The notes: generated by a model from the letters alone, not told the origin. A stretch of DNA of 46,280 nucleotides from Lactiplantibacillus daowaiensis (GCF_005405085.1 NZ_BJDJ01000022.1:1-46280); one strand, 5' to 3'. Shown: positions 27,849 to 36,441, numbered from the stretch's first letter. Made by a program: numbers and translations.

Positions 27849-28958
27849 TTATTTCATGATTTCCAGATTATCGATATCAAAATCATCATCTTCAGCGGAT
27901 GTGGTTTCAATCTTATCGGTTTCAACAGGTTTCTTTAACAGTACCACTAAAGTTGTCGTAACGAGAATCCCAACGAATGATGAGAGCATATAAATCAATG
28001 GCTTTTGGGCCACAAAGGCGACGATCCAACCACCCCAAGGGGCAGGATTACCGGCGCCTAAAAACATTGCCATGCAAGAACCAATGGCAGCGCCAATAAC
28101 ATTACTTGGGATAACGCGTAAGGGATCGGAAGCGGCAAAAGGAATGGCACCTTCAGTAATGCCAACGGCCCCCATGATAATGGCGGCTTTGCCAGAATCA
28201 CGTTCTTCGGCACTGAATTTCTTCGGGGCAATCAAGGTTGCTAAGCCCATACTGAGTGGTGGGATACAAATGGCAACCCCAATACCAGCCATAATCAACA
28301 TTGCGGCGTGACTTGGTAAGCCAGTTGCTTTATCGATAGTGCCAACCATTGCGGCACCAAAACTAAAGGCCACTTTGTTAACTGGACCACCCATGTCAAA
28401 GCCAATCATGGCACCCAGAATCAGGCCTAAAATAACAACGTTGCCAGTTCCCATACTGCTGAGCCAAGTGCTTAAAAATTTCATAAAAAGCGCAATCGGT
28501 TCGCCAATGACCCAAACCATCAGGGCACCGACAATTAAAGTGCCAACTAAAGGAATCACGAAAATTGGCATGACTGATTGCAAACTCTTGGTCACTTTAA
28601 TTTTCTTTAAGTAGAACACGACGATACCAGCAACCAGTCCAGAGATAATCCCACCAATAAAGCCAGCCCCGATTTGAGTTGCCAGTAGGCCACTAATAAT
28701 ACCAGGTGCTAAACCAGGGCGATCAGCCATTGAAAAAGCGATGTAGCCGGACAGAATTGGCACCATTAAGCTTAGACCAGCACTCCCAATCTTCGCCAAT
28801 CCAGCTAAGCTACCAGTTGATGGCACGGCAGAATGGCCGGAAAATAGCACGCTTAAGGCCAATAAAACCCCACCAGCAACGACGAATGGAATCATGTAAG
28901 AAACCCCAGTCATTAAATGTTTCCGGGTATCTTTCATGAGTGTTGCAAATTCGCTCAT
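27849..28958 (-). CDS. PTS fructose-type EIIC permease
   Basis: Membrane component of a fructose-family phosphotransferase system, 369 residues, ATG 28958. It overlaps the EIIB gene by four bases (ATGA), so the two are translationally coupled. Hallmarks are GFDMGGPVNKVAFSFG near residue 185 and GITEGAIPFAASDPLRVIP near 265, with about eight to nine helices. It takes up the sugar while phosphorylating it with IIB. The acidic tail (TTSAEDDDFDIDNLEIMK) is uncommon but not disabling. The locus context (glycyl radical enzyme, DeoR) argues for a less usual hexitol-like substrate rather than fructose itself; this is inference. Confidence 0.92.
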   Translation of the reverse strand: MSEFATLMKDTRKHLMTGVSYMIPFVVAGGVLLALSVLFSGHSAVPSTGSLAGLAKIGSAGLSLMVPILSGYIAFSMADRPGLAPGIISGLLATQIGAGFIGGIISGLVAGIVVFYLKKIKVTKSLQSVMPIFVIPLVGTLIVGALMVWVIGEPIALFMKFLSTWLSSMGTGNVVILGLILGAMIGFDMGGPVNKVAFSFGAAMVGTIDKATGLPSHAAMLIMAGIGVAICIPPLSMGLATLIAPKKFSAEERDSGKAAIIMGAVGITEGAIPFAASDPLRVIPSNVIGAAIGSCMAMFLGAGNPAPWGGWIVAFVAQKPLIYMLSSFVGILVTTTLVVLLKKPVETDKIETTSAEDDDFDIDNLEIMK

Positions 28959-29281
28959 GCCGTCACACCTCCACCATCGAACTTAGCGGCTAGTTTCTTG
29001 ACAATAATGGCCGACTTTTTAATCAAATCACCGGAACCAACCCGTAAGACCGGTTTGCCCCGGAAGCGTTCTTCGTTCTTAATGCCAATGTCATTGGTTA
29101 GGATTACGACATCGGCAGCTTGGATCGTTGCAGCATCTAATGTGTTTTCAATGCCGATTTGGCCTTGCGTCTCAACGTGACATTCCGCACCTAAATCTTT
29201 AGCGGCGACTTGTAAACTTTCAGCAGCCATATAAGTATGTGCGACACCTGATGGGCACGCAGTTACACCAACAATTTTCAT
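28955..29281 (-). CDS. PTS fructose-type EIIB
   Basis: Cytoplasmic phosphocarrier of 108 residues, ATG 29281. The active-site Cys9 lies in TACPSGVAHTYMAAESL, the fructose/mannitol IIB loop. It passes phosphate from IIA to the sugar bound by IIC. The gene is three bases downstream of the IIA stop codon and overlaps IIC. Separate IIA, IIB and IIC genes recall the E. coli frw arrangement and not the fused fruA gene. Confidence 0.93.
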   Translation of the reverse strand: MKIVGVTACPSGVAHTYMAAESLQVAAKDLGAECHVETQGQIGIENTLDAATIQAADVVILTNDIGIKNEERFRGKPVLRVGSGDLIKKSAIIVKKLAAKFDGGGVTA

Positions 29282-29284
29282 AAG

Positions 29285-29752
29285 TTATCCCTCCAAAGTT
29301 GCGTTTAGTGATTGTCCAATTAAATCAATAACAGCCTGTGCTGAGCCAGCTTGCAGGAGCTGCTCACGAAACTCAGCGTGAATGAGGTTGCGTGACAGTG
29401 CTGAAATTAGTCGCAGGTGTTCGTCACCTTTACTACTTTCAGGTACGGCCAGTTGAAAGATCATCGTTACGGGTTCGCCATCCAGCGACTCCCAGTCGAT
29501 CGGTTGGGCGAGTTTACCGAAAGCCACAGAAACGGTTTTAACAGCATCGGTTTTCCCATGTGGAATGGCGATACCAAAGCCGATGCCAGTTGTGGTTAAG
29601 GTTTCGCGTTGGGTGACGTTTTGAATGTAGGCATCATAGTCATTTAAACGGTCATCATCGGCCAGACGTTTGCCTAAGGCCGCGATTGCGGCAGCCTTAG
29701 TTGGCACGTCAAGCTGCAAATCAACAAGTTGTGTATCAATAATTTTGGTCAT
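29285..29752 (-). CDS. PTS fructose-type EIIA
   Basis: Cytoplasmic phosphocarrier of 155 residues (PTS_EIIA_2), ATG 29752 behind GGGGGC. The phosphorylated His65 lies in GIGFGIAIPHGKTDAV. It accepts phosphate from HPr and gives it to IIB. First gene of the IIA-IIB-IIC operon. A candidate promoter on the minus strand is TTGTTT, 18 bases, TAAAAT, near 29790-29825. Confidence 0.92.
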   Translation of the reverse strand: MTKIIDTQLVDLQLDVPTKAAAIAALGKRLADDDRLNDYDAYIQNVTQRETLTTTGIGFGIAIPHGKTDAVKTVSVAFGKLAQPIDWESLDGEPVTMIFQLAVPESSKGDEHLRLISALSRNLIHAEFREQLLQAGSAQAVIDLIGQSLNATLEG

Positions 29753-29873
29753 CTGTTAAGCCCCCATGTGAAATGTTGAATTAATTTATGAATTCATTTT
29801 AACCAGGCCTAATTCCACAAAACAATCTTTTAAAACTTGGCATTCCAACTAAAAATACTGGAAATTCTTATTT

Positions 29874-29912
29874 TGTAAGCGATTACGTTACTTTGGATGT
29901 GTAATCGTTTGC
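29874..29912. promoter_or_regulatory. Two cre-like boxes upstream of the PTS operon
   Basis: TGTAAGCGATTACG at 29874-29887 and, on the minus strand near 29899-29912, AGCAAACGATTACA each differ by one or two bases from the CcpA consensus TGWAANCGNTNWCA. They lie about 50-80 bases upstream of the candidate promoter. Catabolite control is plausible but unproven. Confidence 0.4.
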
Positions 29913-29973
29913 TATTGATAAGCACAAACGTGCATTTTGGCATCAAAATGCCCAAAGTAGGCCGTCTGAAGGC

Positions 29974-30026
29974 AATTAAAAAGCTTGAAATCAAATTGAG
30001 ATAAATTGATTTCAAGCTTTTTAATT
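29974..30026 (-). terminator. Terminator of the deoR-family gene with a long perfect stem
   Basis: Perfect 21-bp arms at 29974-29994 and 30006-30026 with an 11-base loop, starting at the stop codon of the regulator gene. The arm contains TTGATTTCAAGCTTTT, which recurs with small changes in the promoter of the glycyl radical enzyme gene. Confidence 0.85.
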
Positions 30027-30789
30027 AAATTGTTAATACTTTAGTCTGGGCCGCAATTGCCAATAATTCCGGCGCCTGGGGATTCATATTGGTGATCACA
30101 TAATCGATTGCGGTCCAAGGCATGACTTGGACGAGTGAGGTCTGCGTGAATTTAGATGCATCCACAAGGGCGACTTTAATGGCGCTATTGTTAATCATTT
30201 CGCGTTTCATTTCAGCATCGGCAAAACTAGATGAACAAAGTCCTTGGCGTCCCTGAATGCCACTAGACCCAAGAAAACAAAAATCGACGTGGATTTGTTG
30301 ATATAAGTCGCGCGGGCTATTGCCTTGAAATGACATGTCGCTGGGACTGTACTTGCCACCGGTACTATAAAGTTCATTATGCGTATTGCGTAACGCTAAG
30401 AGCGACAGGAGTGAGCTCGTGACAATAATTTTATTATCCATTTGATTGAGTTCATGGGCCAAGGCCGCCACCGTACTCCCTTGATCCAACGCAATGGTGA
30501 CTGGATCGACGGGCAATAGCTGCAACGCTCGTTGTGCCAAGGCCTGCTTTTCGGCAGCGAAGCGGTCGGTTCGTTGGCCAACGGGGGGCAGTGGGCTAGC
30601 TGTGACTAAAGAGGCCTTGCCAAATTCTTTGGTCACCAGCCCTTGTTGGCTCAAGACCCGTAAGTCTTTGCGAATCGTTTCATCTGAAACGTGGCACTGG
30701 CGGACGAGTTGTTGCACCGTCATGGTATGTTCAGTTTTGAGTAACGTCAAAATCGCGTTGCGCCGGGCTTGGATCTCAGTAGCTTTCAT
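30025..30789 (-). CDS. DeoR-family transcriptional regulator
   Basis: Sugar-phosphate-responsive regulator of 254 residues, ATG 30789 behind GCGAGG. The N-terminal DeoR helix-turn-helix covers residues about 5-60 (RRNAILTLLKTEHTMTVQQL, SDETIRKDLRVLSQQGLV). The C-terminal DeoRC domain has IALDQGSTVAALAHEL, IIVTSSLLSLLAL, CFLGSSGIQ and the closing VALVDASKFTQ. It lies between the PTS operon and the divergent glycyl radical enzyme gene, so it probably represses both until the PTS-made sugar phosphate accumulates. Repeated AAGCTT-centred motifs nearby are candidate operators. Confidence 0.9.
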   Translation of the reverse strand: MKATEIQARRNAILTLLKTEHTMTVQQLVRQCHVSDETIRKDLRVLSQQGLVTKEFGKASLVTASPLPPVGQRTDRFAAEKQALAQRALQLLPVDPVTIALDQGSTVAALAHELNQMDNKIIVTSSLLSLLALRNTHNELYSTGGKYSPSDMSFQGNSPRDLYQQIHVDFCFLGSSGIQGRQGLCSSSFADAEMKREMINNSAIKVALVDASKFTQTSLVQVMPWTAIDYVITNMNPQAPELLAIAAQTKVLTI

Positions 30790-30854
30790 TAAGCCAACCT
30801 CGCTTATTCATTAATTAGGTTAAGTATAGCGCTAATTCAACGTTATTCAATTAA

Positions 30855-30938
30855 AAGCTTGGCACATCTGTGCGATAAACAATCAATTACTTGGATTTCC
30901 AAGCTTTTCATTGATTTAAGCTTTGAACATTATATAAT
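30855..30938 (+). promoter_or_regulatory. Promoter and operator candidates of the glycyl radical enzyme gene
   Basis: TTGATT at 30911-30916, a 16-base spacer and TATAAT at 30933-30938. AAGCTT occurs at 30855, 30901 and 30918. The first two lie in inverted AAAAGCTTGG/CCAAGCTTTT arms, and the third lies in the promoter spacer. Confidence 0.65.
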
Positions 30939-30969
30939 GAACTTGAGATTAACGAGAGGGGTTTTACAG

Positions 30970-33315
30970 ATGACAATGACCACGACGACCCGGCCAGCCT
31001 TTGAAACGGCGCGACCAACGTCAAAACTAGACGTGATGAAACAGAACTTATTCAAACAAAAACGACAGATTTCTTTAGAACGGGCCAAACTTTATACGGC
31101 CAGTTATCAACAAACTGTCGGGCAGCCAACGATTATTCGGCGGGCGAAAGCGACCGCTTATATTATGGATCATGTTCAAATCAGTATTCGACCAGAAGAA
31201 CTGCTTTGTGGGAATCGAACCGTTCGGCCGCGGAGTGGGATTTTGTCACCGGAAATGGACCCCTATTGGATCATGCAAGAAATTGATACGATTGGTAGCC
31301 GTCCCCAAGATCAATTTGAATTTACCGCTACGGATCGCCAATACTATCGGGAGAAGTTGTTACCTTATTGGTCTGGTAAGTCGATGAAAGACTTTATCAA
31401 TGCTAAAATCACGCCGGAAGTCAAAGCGGCAGAAGATGATTTGGTCATTAAGCTGAATCAAACGGATAAAGGGCAGGGCCACATTATTATGGACTTCCCG
31501 GCCATTTTGCAGCAGGGGGTCGGTGCCTATGTGACCAAGTTAACGGCCAAGCAAACAGCGGCATCTGACAATGATTTTTATGCGGCGGCTTTAATTGTCT
31601 TTAAAGCGATGCAACGCCATTTTGACCGGTATGCTGCTTTGGCCCAAACAATGGCTGAAGATGAAACGTTACCAACGTATCGGCGGCTAGAATTAACTGA
31701 AATGGCCGCGATGAATCATCGGCTAACGACTGAAAAGCCCCAAACATTTTATGAAGCCTTACAACTCTTATGGATGACCAGTATCGTGGGTCAATATGAA
31801 TCAAATGCTTCATCATTGTCACTTGGCCGGATGGATCAGTATTTGTATCCGTTCTATCAAGCATCTAAAGCCGATGGGGTGCCGGCTGATTTTATGTGGG
31901 AAGTTTTAGGCGACTTTTACTTAAAGACTGACGATGTGGTGTTATTGCGGAGTGCTGAAAGTGCCAAATGTTTTGCCGGCTTTCCAACGGGTTATACGGT
32001 TGCGTTAGGTGGTTTAGACAAGTACGGTCAGTATTCAGTGAACGAACTTTCCAATAAGATGTTGGACCTCTATCAGGACATTCAACTGCCACAACCGAAC
32101 TTATCGGTCCGTATCAATGAACAAATTCCACGCCGCTTTTTAAATAAAACGTGTGAAACGATTCGGTTAGGAACCGGGATTCCGATGCTGTTCAACGATG
32201 AAGTCTGTGTCCCGGGCTTTTTAAGTAATGGCGTATCACTCGATGATGCCCGTGACTATGCGGTCGTTGGTTGTGTGGAAACGACGATTCCAGGGAAGAC
32301 TTATGGGCTGCACGACATTGCGCTCTTTAACTTAATGCGCATCATGGAACTCGCAATGTATGAGTTGCGTGATGATGTCACCGTGACTTATGCCAGTCTA
32401 CGGCAGCGTATTTTAGATAAAATCGATGATTATGTCAAAATCGTTACTGCGGGTTCAGATATCGTTGACCTGGGTCATCGGGAGTTTGCACCGATTCCAT
32501 TCTTATCCGCATTAGTGGCTGATTGTATCGATAATGGTCAAGATGTCACTGAAGGTGGTGCCCGGTATAATTTTTCCGGGGTGCAAGGGATTGGGGAACC
32601 CAACTTGGCAGATGCGTTGTATGCCGTAAAACAACTTGTTTTTGAAAATCATGAAATGACGTTTAAAACGCTCATGGATCATTTGGCTAACAATTTTGCC
32701 GGTGATAATGGGGAGGCTTTACGGCAACATCTGATTCATGATTTTGATAAATACGGCAATGATAATGCGGAACTGGATATGGAATGTGCCAAAATTTTCC
32801 GTCATTATGCGCTTGAATTAGGTAAATACAAGAATATTCGCGGTGGTGAATTTAATGCGGGCGCTTATACGGTTTCGGCCCATATCCCATTAGGTGAAGA
32901 TGTTGGGGCGACTCCCGATGGCCGCAAAGCCCATGATCAATTAGCTGATGGTGGGTTATCACCAATGGTCGGCCGCGACCACTTAGGCCCTACGGCAGTC
33001 TTAAAATCGGTCAGCAAAATCGATAATACGTTAGCGGTCAACGGTAGTTTATTAAACGTGAAGTTCTCACCGAACACGTTAAAAGGGGCAAATGGGATTC
33101 GCAAATTTGCTGATTTCTTGATGGCTTTTACCCAGTTGAAGATTCGCCACGTGCAATTTAACGTGCAATCGCGTGAGACGTTGATCGATGCGCAACAACA
33201 CCCAGAAAACTATGCGGGGTTGGTGGTTCGAGTGGCTGGTTACAGTGCCTTCTTCGTTGATCTGAACAAGCGCATTCAAGATGATATTATCCGGCGTGCT
33301 GAACATGTCTTATAG
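30970..33315 (+). CDS. Glycyl radical enzyme (PflD/YbiW/dehydratase group)
   Basis: Oxygen-sensitive glycyl radical enzyme of 781 residues. The frame is open from 30859, but GAGAGGGG precedes ATG 30970, the chosen start. The N-terminal PFL domain contains IIMDFPAILQQGVG and FYEALQLLWM. The catalytic thiyl-radical Cys435 lies in VVGCVETT with Glu437 two residues later (GCVE type), which separates it from true pyruvate formate-lyase, whose active site has two adjacent Cys. The radical Gly757 lies in VRVAGYSAFF near the C-terminus. The GCVE form is typical of C-O and C-N lyases such as diol dehydratases, choline lyase and the E. coli YbiW and PflD enzymes, which open 1,5-anhydrohexitol 6-phosphates. 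With an adjacent PTS, a phosphorylated substrate is likely. Exact reaction not assignable. Confidence 0.88.
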   Translation: MTMTTTTRPAFETARPTSKLDVMKQNLFKQKRQISLERAKLYTASYQQTVGQPTIIRRAKATAYIMDHVQISIRPEELLCGNRTVRPRSGILSPEMDPYWIMQEIDTIGSRPQDQFEFTATDRQYYREKLLPYWSGKSMKDFINAKITPEVKAAEDDLVIKLNQTDKGQGHIIMDFPAILQQGVGAYVTKLTAKQTAASDNDFYAAALIVFKAMQRHFDRYAALAQTMAEDETLPTYRRLELTEMAAMNHRLTTEKPQTFYEALQLLWMTSIVGQYESNASSLSLGRMDQYLYPFYQASKADGVPADFMWEVLGDFYLKTDDVVLLRSAESAKCFAGFPTGYTVALGGLDKYGQYSVNELSNKMLDLYQDIQLPQPNLSVRINEQIPRRFLNKTCETIRLGTGIPMLFNDEVCVPGFLSNGVSLDDARDYAVVGCVETTIPGKTYGLHDIALFNLMRIMELAMYELRDDVTVTYASLRQRILDKIDDYVKIVTAGSDIVDLGHREFAPIPFLSALVADCIDNGQDVTEGGARYNFSGVQGIGEPNLADALYAVKQLVFENHEMTFKTLMDHLANNFAGDNGEALRQHLIHDFDKYGNDNAELDMECAKIFRHYALELGKYKNIRGGEFNAGAYTVSAHIPLGEDVGATPDGRKAHDQLADGGLSPMVGRDHLGPTAVLKSVSKIDNTLAVNGSLLNVKFSPNTLKGANGIRKFADFLMAFTQLKIRHVQFNVQSRETLIDAQQHPENYAGLVVRVAGYSAFFVDLNKRIQDDIIRRAEHVL

Positions 33316-33327
33316 GAGGAATGACGA

Positions 33328-34116
33328 ATGCCAGCTGATAAAGGCTTAATTTTTAATATTCAACGTTATTCGATTCATGATGGTCCCGGCATTCGCACGA
33401 TCGTGTTTTTTCAAGGGTGCCCGTTACGGTGCCCATGGTGCAGTAACCCTGAATCACAAGGTGCGGTCCGCCCGCTGACTTGGACGAAGAATGGCAAGAC
33501 TGAAACCATCAGTCATTGGGTCACGATTGATGAGGTCCTTGATGAAATTGAAAAAGACGAGGTCTTTTACCGGACTTCTGGTGGTGGGGTCACGTTATCT
33601 GGTGGTGAATGTTTAGTACAGTCTGACTTTGCGGCCAATTTGTTACGCGAAGTCAAAGCGCTCGGCATCAACACCGCGATTGAAACCACGGGCGCAATGC
33701 CGCTAAAAGCGATTAAGAAGGTCTTACCGTATACTGATTATGTAATGTTCGATTTAAAGATCATGAACCCAATCTTAGCCAAACGGGTAATTGGTGACGA
33801 TGTCGGTCAAGTCAAAGCCAGCTTTGAGGCCGCCTTGGCCACCCAAACCGCGCAAGTAACGCCCCGGGTGCCGCTGATTCCTGGTTACACGACGAAGCCA
33901 GAAAATTTACAGCAAATTGCCGATTACGTGCATGAAGTCGGCATCAACGAGATTCATATTTTGCCGTTCCATCAATATGGCAGTCAAAAATATGAGTATT
34001 TAAAGCGCAATTACACGATGAAGGAGACGCCGCTTTTAACCGAACAAGAAGTCGACGATATTCATCAGTTTTTTACCGATCAAAAAATTACGGCCATTGT
34101 TAGTGGTCTTGAATAA
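33328..34116 (+). CDS. Glycyl radical enzyme activase (radical SAM)
   Basis: Radical-SAM activating enzyme of 262 residues, ATG 33328, 12 bases after the enzyme gene with TAGGAGG between, so in the same operon. The Fe-S motif is CPLRCPWC (CxxxCxxC) near residue 31, preceded by IHDGPGIRTIVFFQGC. GGGVTLSGGECL near 88 is the SAM-binding GGE region. It cleaves S-adenosylmethionine to make the radical on Gly757 of its partner. It lacks the ferredoxin-like Cys-rich insert that many activases of non-PFL enzymes carry, so it is close in size to PflA (about 246 residues). Confidence 0.92.
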   Translation: MPADKGLIFNIQRYSIHDGPGIRTIVFFQGCPLRCPWCSNPESQGAVRPLTWTKNGKTETISHWVTIDEVLDEIEKDEVFYRTSGGGVTLSGGECLVQSDFAANLLREVKALGINTAIETTGAMPLKAIKKVLPYTDYVMFDLKIMNPILAKRVIGDDVGQVKASFEAALATQTAQVTPRVPLIPGYTTKPENLQQIADYVHEVGINEIHILPFHQYGSQKYEYLKRNYTMKETPLLTEQEVDDIHQFFTDQKITAIVSGLE

Positions 34117-34123
34117 TCAAGTG

Positions 34124-34161
34124 GTGATGGTTGAAAGTAAAACGGCAACCGTCACCTTTTT
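34124..34161 (+). terminator. Terminator after the activase gene
   Basis: GGTGATGGTTG at 34124-34134 pairs with CAACCGTCACC at 34146-34156 (one G-U pair), followed by five T. Confidence 0.88.
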
Positions 34162-34232
34162 GTGTCTGAAATTGATCGTAGTGCAACGACGAAAAAAGTG
34201 GGGTGCTCGGACAATAATTTGTTTACAACCAA

Positions 34233-34291
34233 TTGCCCTGAAACGCGTTTCATAACGTATACTAAGGACGCAAGCGTGTTTCAGAAACACG
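34233..34291 (+). promoter_or_regulatory. suf promoter region with two palindromes
   Basis: TTGCCC at 34233-34238 and TATACT at 34258-34263 (19-base spacer) are a fair promoter. Palindrome TGAAACGCGTTTCA at 34239-34252 fills the spacer. Palindrome CGTGTTTC-A-GAAACACG at 34275-34291 lies just after the likely transcription start. Both are built from GAAAC/GTTTC halves. Confidence 0.55.
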
Positions 34292-34348
34292 GCGGGTCGT
34301 TGTTCGACTTACCTAGATGACAAGTTAGTGAGAAATGAGGAAGACCAA

Positions 34349-35143
34349 ATGTCAACGTTAACCATTAAAGATTTAAAAGTATCAGTTACAGAAAATGAAC
34401 AAGAACGCCTGATCTTAAAAGGGGTTAATTTAACTTTGAAGACTGGTGAGACCCATGCCATCATGGGCCCCAATGGGACGGGTAAATCAACCTTATCCGA
34501 AACGATTATGGGCAATCCAGCCTACCATATTGTTAGCGGTCAAATCTTATTAGATGGTGACGATTTAGTACAACGGACCGTTGATGAACGGGCGCGTGCT
34601 GGCTTGTTCTTGGCGATGCAATATCCAGCTGAAATCAAAGGTGTGACCAACATTGAATTCTTACGGGCGGCAATCAATGCTCGCCGGTCTAAAGATGACC
34701 CGATTGCGGTGACCGACTTTTTAGCACGGCTGGATGATAAACTGGCCGTTTTGAACATGTCAGATGCGATGGCGGAACGTTACTTGAACGAAGGCTTCTC
34801 TGGTGGCGAAAAGAAACGTAATGAAATTTTGCAATTATTGATGATTCAACCTAAGTTTGCCATCTTAGACGAAATTGATTCTGGCTTAGATATCGATGCC
34901 TTACAAGTCGTCGCTAAAGGCGTTAACTCAATGAAGGGTCCCGATTTTGGCACCCTGATGATTACCCACTATCAACGATTATTGAACTATATCGTGCCTG
35001 ACTTTGTGCATGTGATGATGGATGGCCGGATCGTCAAAACCGGGGATGCCCAATTAGCCCACACGTTGGAAGCTGAAGGGTATGCTGGCTTACGTGATGA
35101 ACTTGGTCTAGATGTGCCGTTGACGGATGACGATGTTGAGTAA
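34349..35143 (+). CDS. sufC: Fe-S cluster assembly ATPase SufC
   Basis: ABC-type ATPase of the SufBCD scaffold, 264 residues. The frame opens at a GTG (34328), but GAGGAA precedes ATG 34349 and MSTLTIKDL is the normal start. Walker A is GPNGTGKST near 40-48 and the signature FSGGEKKRNE starts near 150. The Walker B region is FAILDEIDSGLDIDAL, the SufC-specific form, with MITHYQRLL as the H-loop. First gene of sufCDSUB. The stop codon overlaps the ATG proposed for sufD. Confidence 0.96.
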   Translation: MSTLTIKDLKVSVTENEQERLILKGVNLTLKTGETHAIMGPNGTGKSTLSETIMGNPAYHIVSGQILLDGDDLVQRTVDERARAGLFLAMQYPAEIKGVTNIEFLRAAINARRSKDDPIAVTDFLARLDDKLAVLNMSDAMAERYLNEGFSGGEKKRNEILQLLMIQPKFAILDEIDSGLDIDALQVVAKGVNSMKGPDFGTLMITHYQRLLNYIVPDFVHVMMDGRIVKTGDAQLAHTLEAEGYAGLRDELGLDVPLTDDDVE

Positions 35144-36441
35144 TGGGGGTGCCTAATTTGGATGCTAAAACGTTATTAGCGGGGATTCAAAGTTACGCCC
35201 AAGCGCAACAAGAACCAGCGTGGTTGCAACAACTTAGGCAACAAGCGTTGCAAGCGTACACCACGCTCCCGCTACCAAAATTTGAAAAGATCAATTATCG
35301 TGATTGGCCATTATTTGACTTCACGGTGCCACAGTTAATGCGTAGTGAACCAGTCACGGGGGTGTTGGCTAAAACCGCTGCGACGCAACAGTTCTATGCG
35401 GTTGGCGATAGTACGATTCAATTGACATTACCCATGGACGCGTTGCAACAAGGCGTTATTTTATCGGATTTACGGTCAGCGATTGCTCATCACGGGGACT
35501 TGGTACAAACCTACTTGATGCAAAAAGCGCTTAAAGTTGGTGATGACAAGTTAACGGCCTTGAATACGGCCATGATGACGAATGGGTTCTTCTTGTACGT
35601 GCCTAAAAATGTCCAACTCAAAGCGCCGATTGAGATTTTACAAGTGGTTGATAATCGGACGACGCAAAACTACTTTAGTCACAACTTGTTGATTGCCGCG
35701 GCAGGGAGCCAAGTCAATGTGATTCAACGACTAGCTTCGGTGGGTGAGCAAGCCAATGCCGCGCATATGTTAGTCGAAGTTATTGCCGAAGCCAATAGCC
35801 AAGTCAACTTTGCCGGGATCGATACGATGTCAGCCAAGACGACGGCGTATTTGAACCGGCGGGGCTATCTGGCCGCAGATGCCAAGCTTGACTGGGAGTT
35901 TGCCGAAATGAATGCTGGCAACGTGATTGCCGATTTTGATTCAGAATTAAAAGGTCGTGGCTCTGAAGCGATGGTCAAAACCATTGCGATTGCAAACCAA
36001 GCTCAGACCCAAGCATTGGATACGCGCGTCACTAACTATGGTAAACAGACCGTTGCGAACATCGTGCAGCGGGGGATTATTTTAGATGAAGCGACGTTGA
36101 TCTTTAATGGCATCGGCCACATTATCAAAGGCGCTCACGGTGCCAAAGCGGACCAAGAAAACCGGTTATTGATGCTATCATCAAAGGCGCGTGGTGATGC
36201 TGATCCAATCTTATTAATTGATGAAAATGATGTGGAAGCCGGTCATGCAGCGAGTGTGGGCCGGGTCGATGAACAACAGATGTATTACTTATTAAGTCGG
36301 GGCATTCCCAAACCAGTTGCCGAACGCTTGGTGATTCGCGGCTTCTTAGCCGGTGTGATTACCGAATTACGGTCGCAACGACTCCGACATGAATTAAATG
36401 ATGTGATTGAGAGGCGCTTGACTGATGGGCAAACCAACTAA
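35143..36441 (+). CDS. sufD: Fe-S cluster assembly protein SufD
   Basis: SufD partner of the SufBCD scaffold, 432 residues from ATG 35143 (TAATG overlap with sufC). A TTG at 35158 with GGGGGTG 8 bases upstream is an equally good start and would shorten it by five residues. Family features: NGFFLYVPKNVQLKAPIEIL near 145, the beta-helix core, DADPILLIDENDVEAGHAASVG near 355 and YYLLSRGIPKPVAERLVIRGFL near 385. It works with SufB and SufC to build clusters delivered by SufS and SufU. Confidence 0.94.
   Translation: MGVPNLDAKTLLAGIQSYAQAQQEPAWLQQLRQQALQAYTTLPLPKFEKINYRDWPLFDFTVPQLMRSEPVTGVLAKTAATQQFYAVGDSTIQLTLPMDALQQGVILSDLRSAIAHHGDLVQTYLMQKALKVGDDKLTALNTAMMTNGFFLYVPKNVQLKAPIEILQVVDNRTTQNYFSHNLLIAAAGSQVNVIQRLASVGEQANAAHMLVEVIAEANSQVNFAGIDTMSAKTTAYLNRRGYLAADAKLDWEFAEMNAGNVIADFDSELKGRGSEAMVKTIAIANQAQTQALDTRVTNYGKQTVANIVQRGIILDEATLIFNGIGHIIKGAHGAKADQENRLLMLSSKARGDADPILLIDENDVEAGHAASVGRVDEQQMYYLLSRGIPKPVAERLVIRGFLAGVITELRSQRLRHELNDVIERRLTDGQTN

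Noticed and set aside
30970..33315. Naming the glycyl radical enzyme as pyruvate formate-lyase (pflB)
   Set aside because: The active site has a single Cys in GCVE and not the adjacent Cys pair of pyruvate formate-lyase, and the locus carries a PTS.
34239..34252. Assignment of the suf palindrome as a CcpA cre site
   Set aside because: The outer bases fit, but the centre is CGCG where cre needs a CG at the axis (GCGC in the palindromic form).
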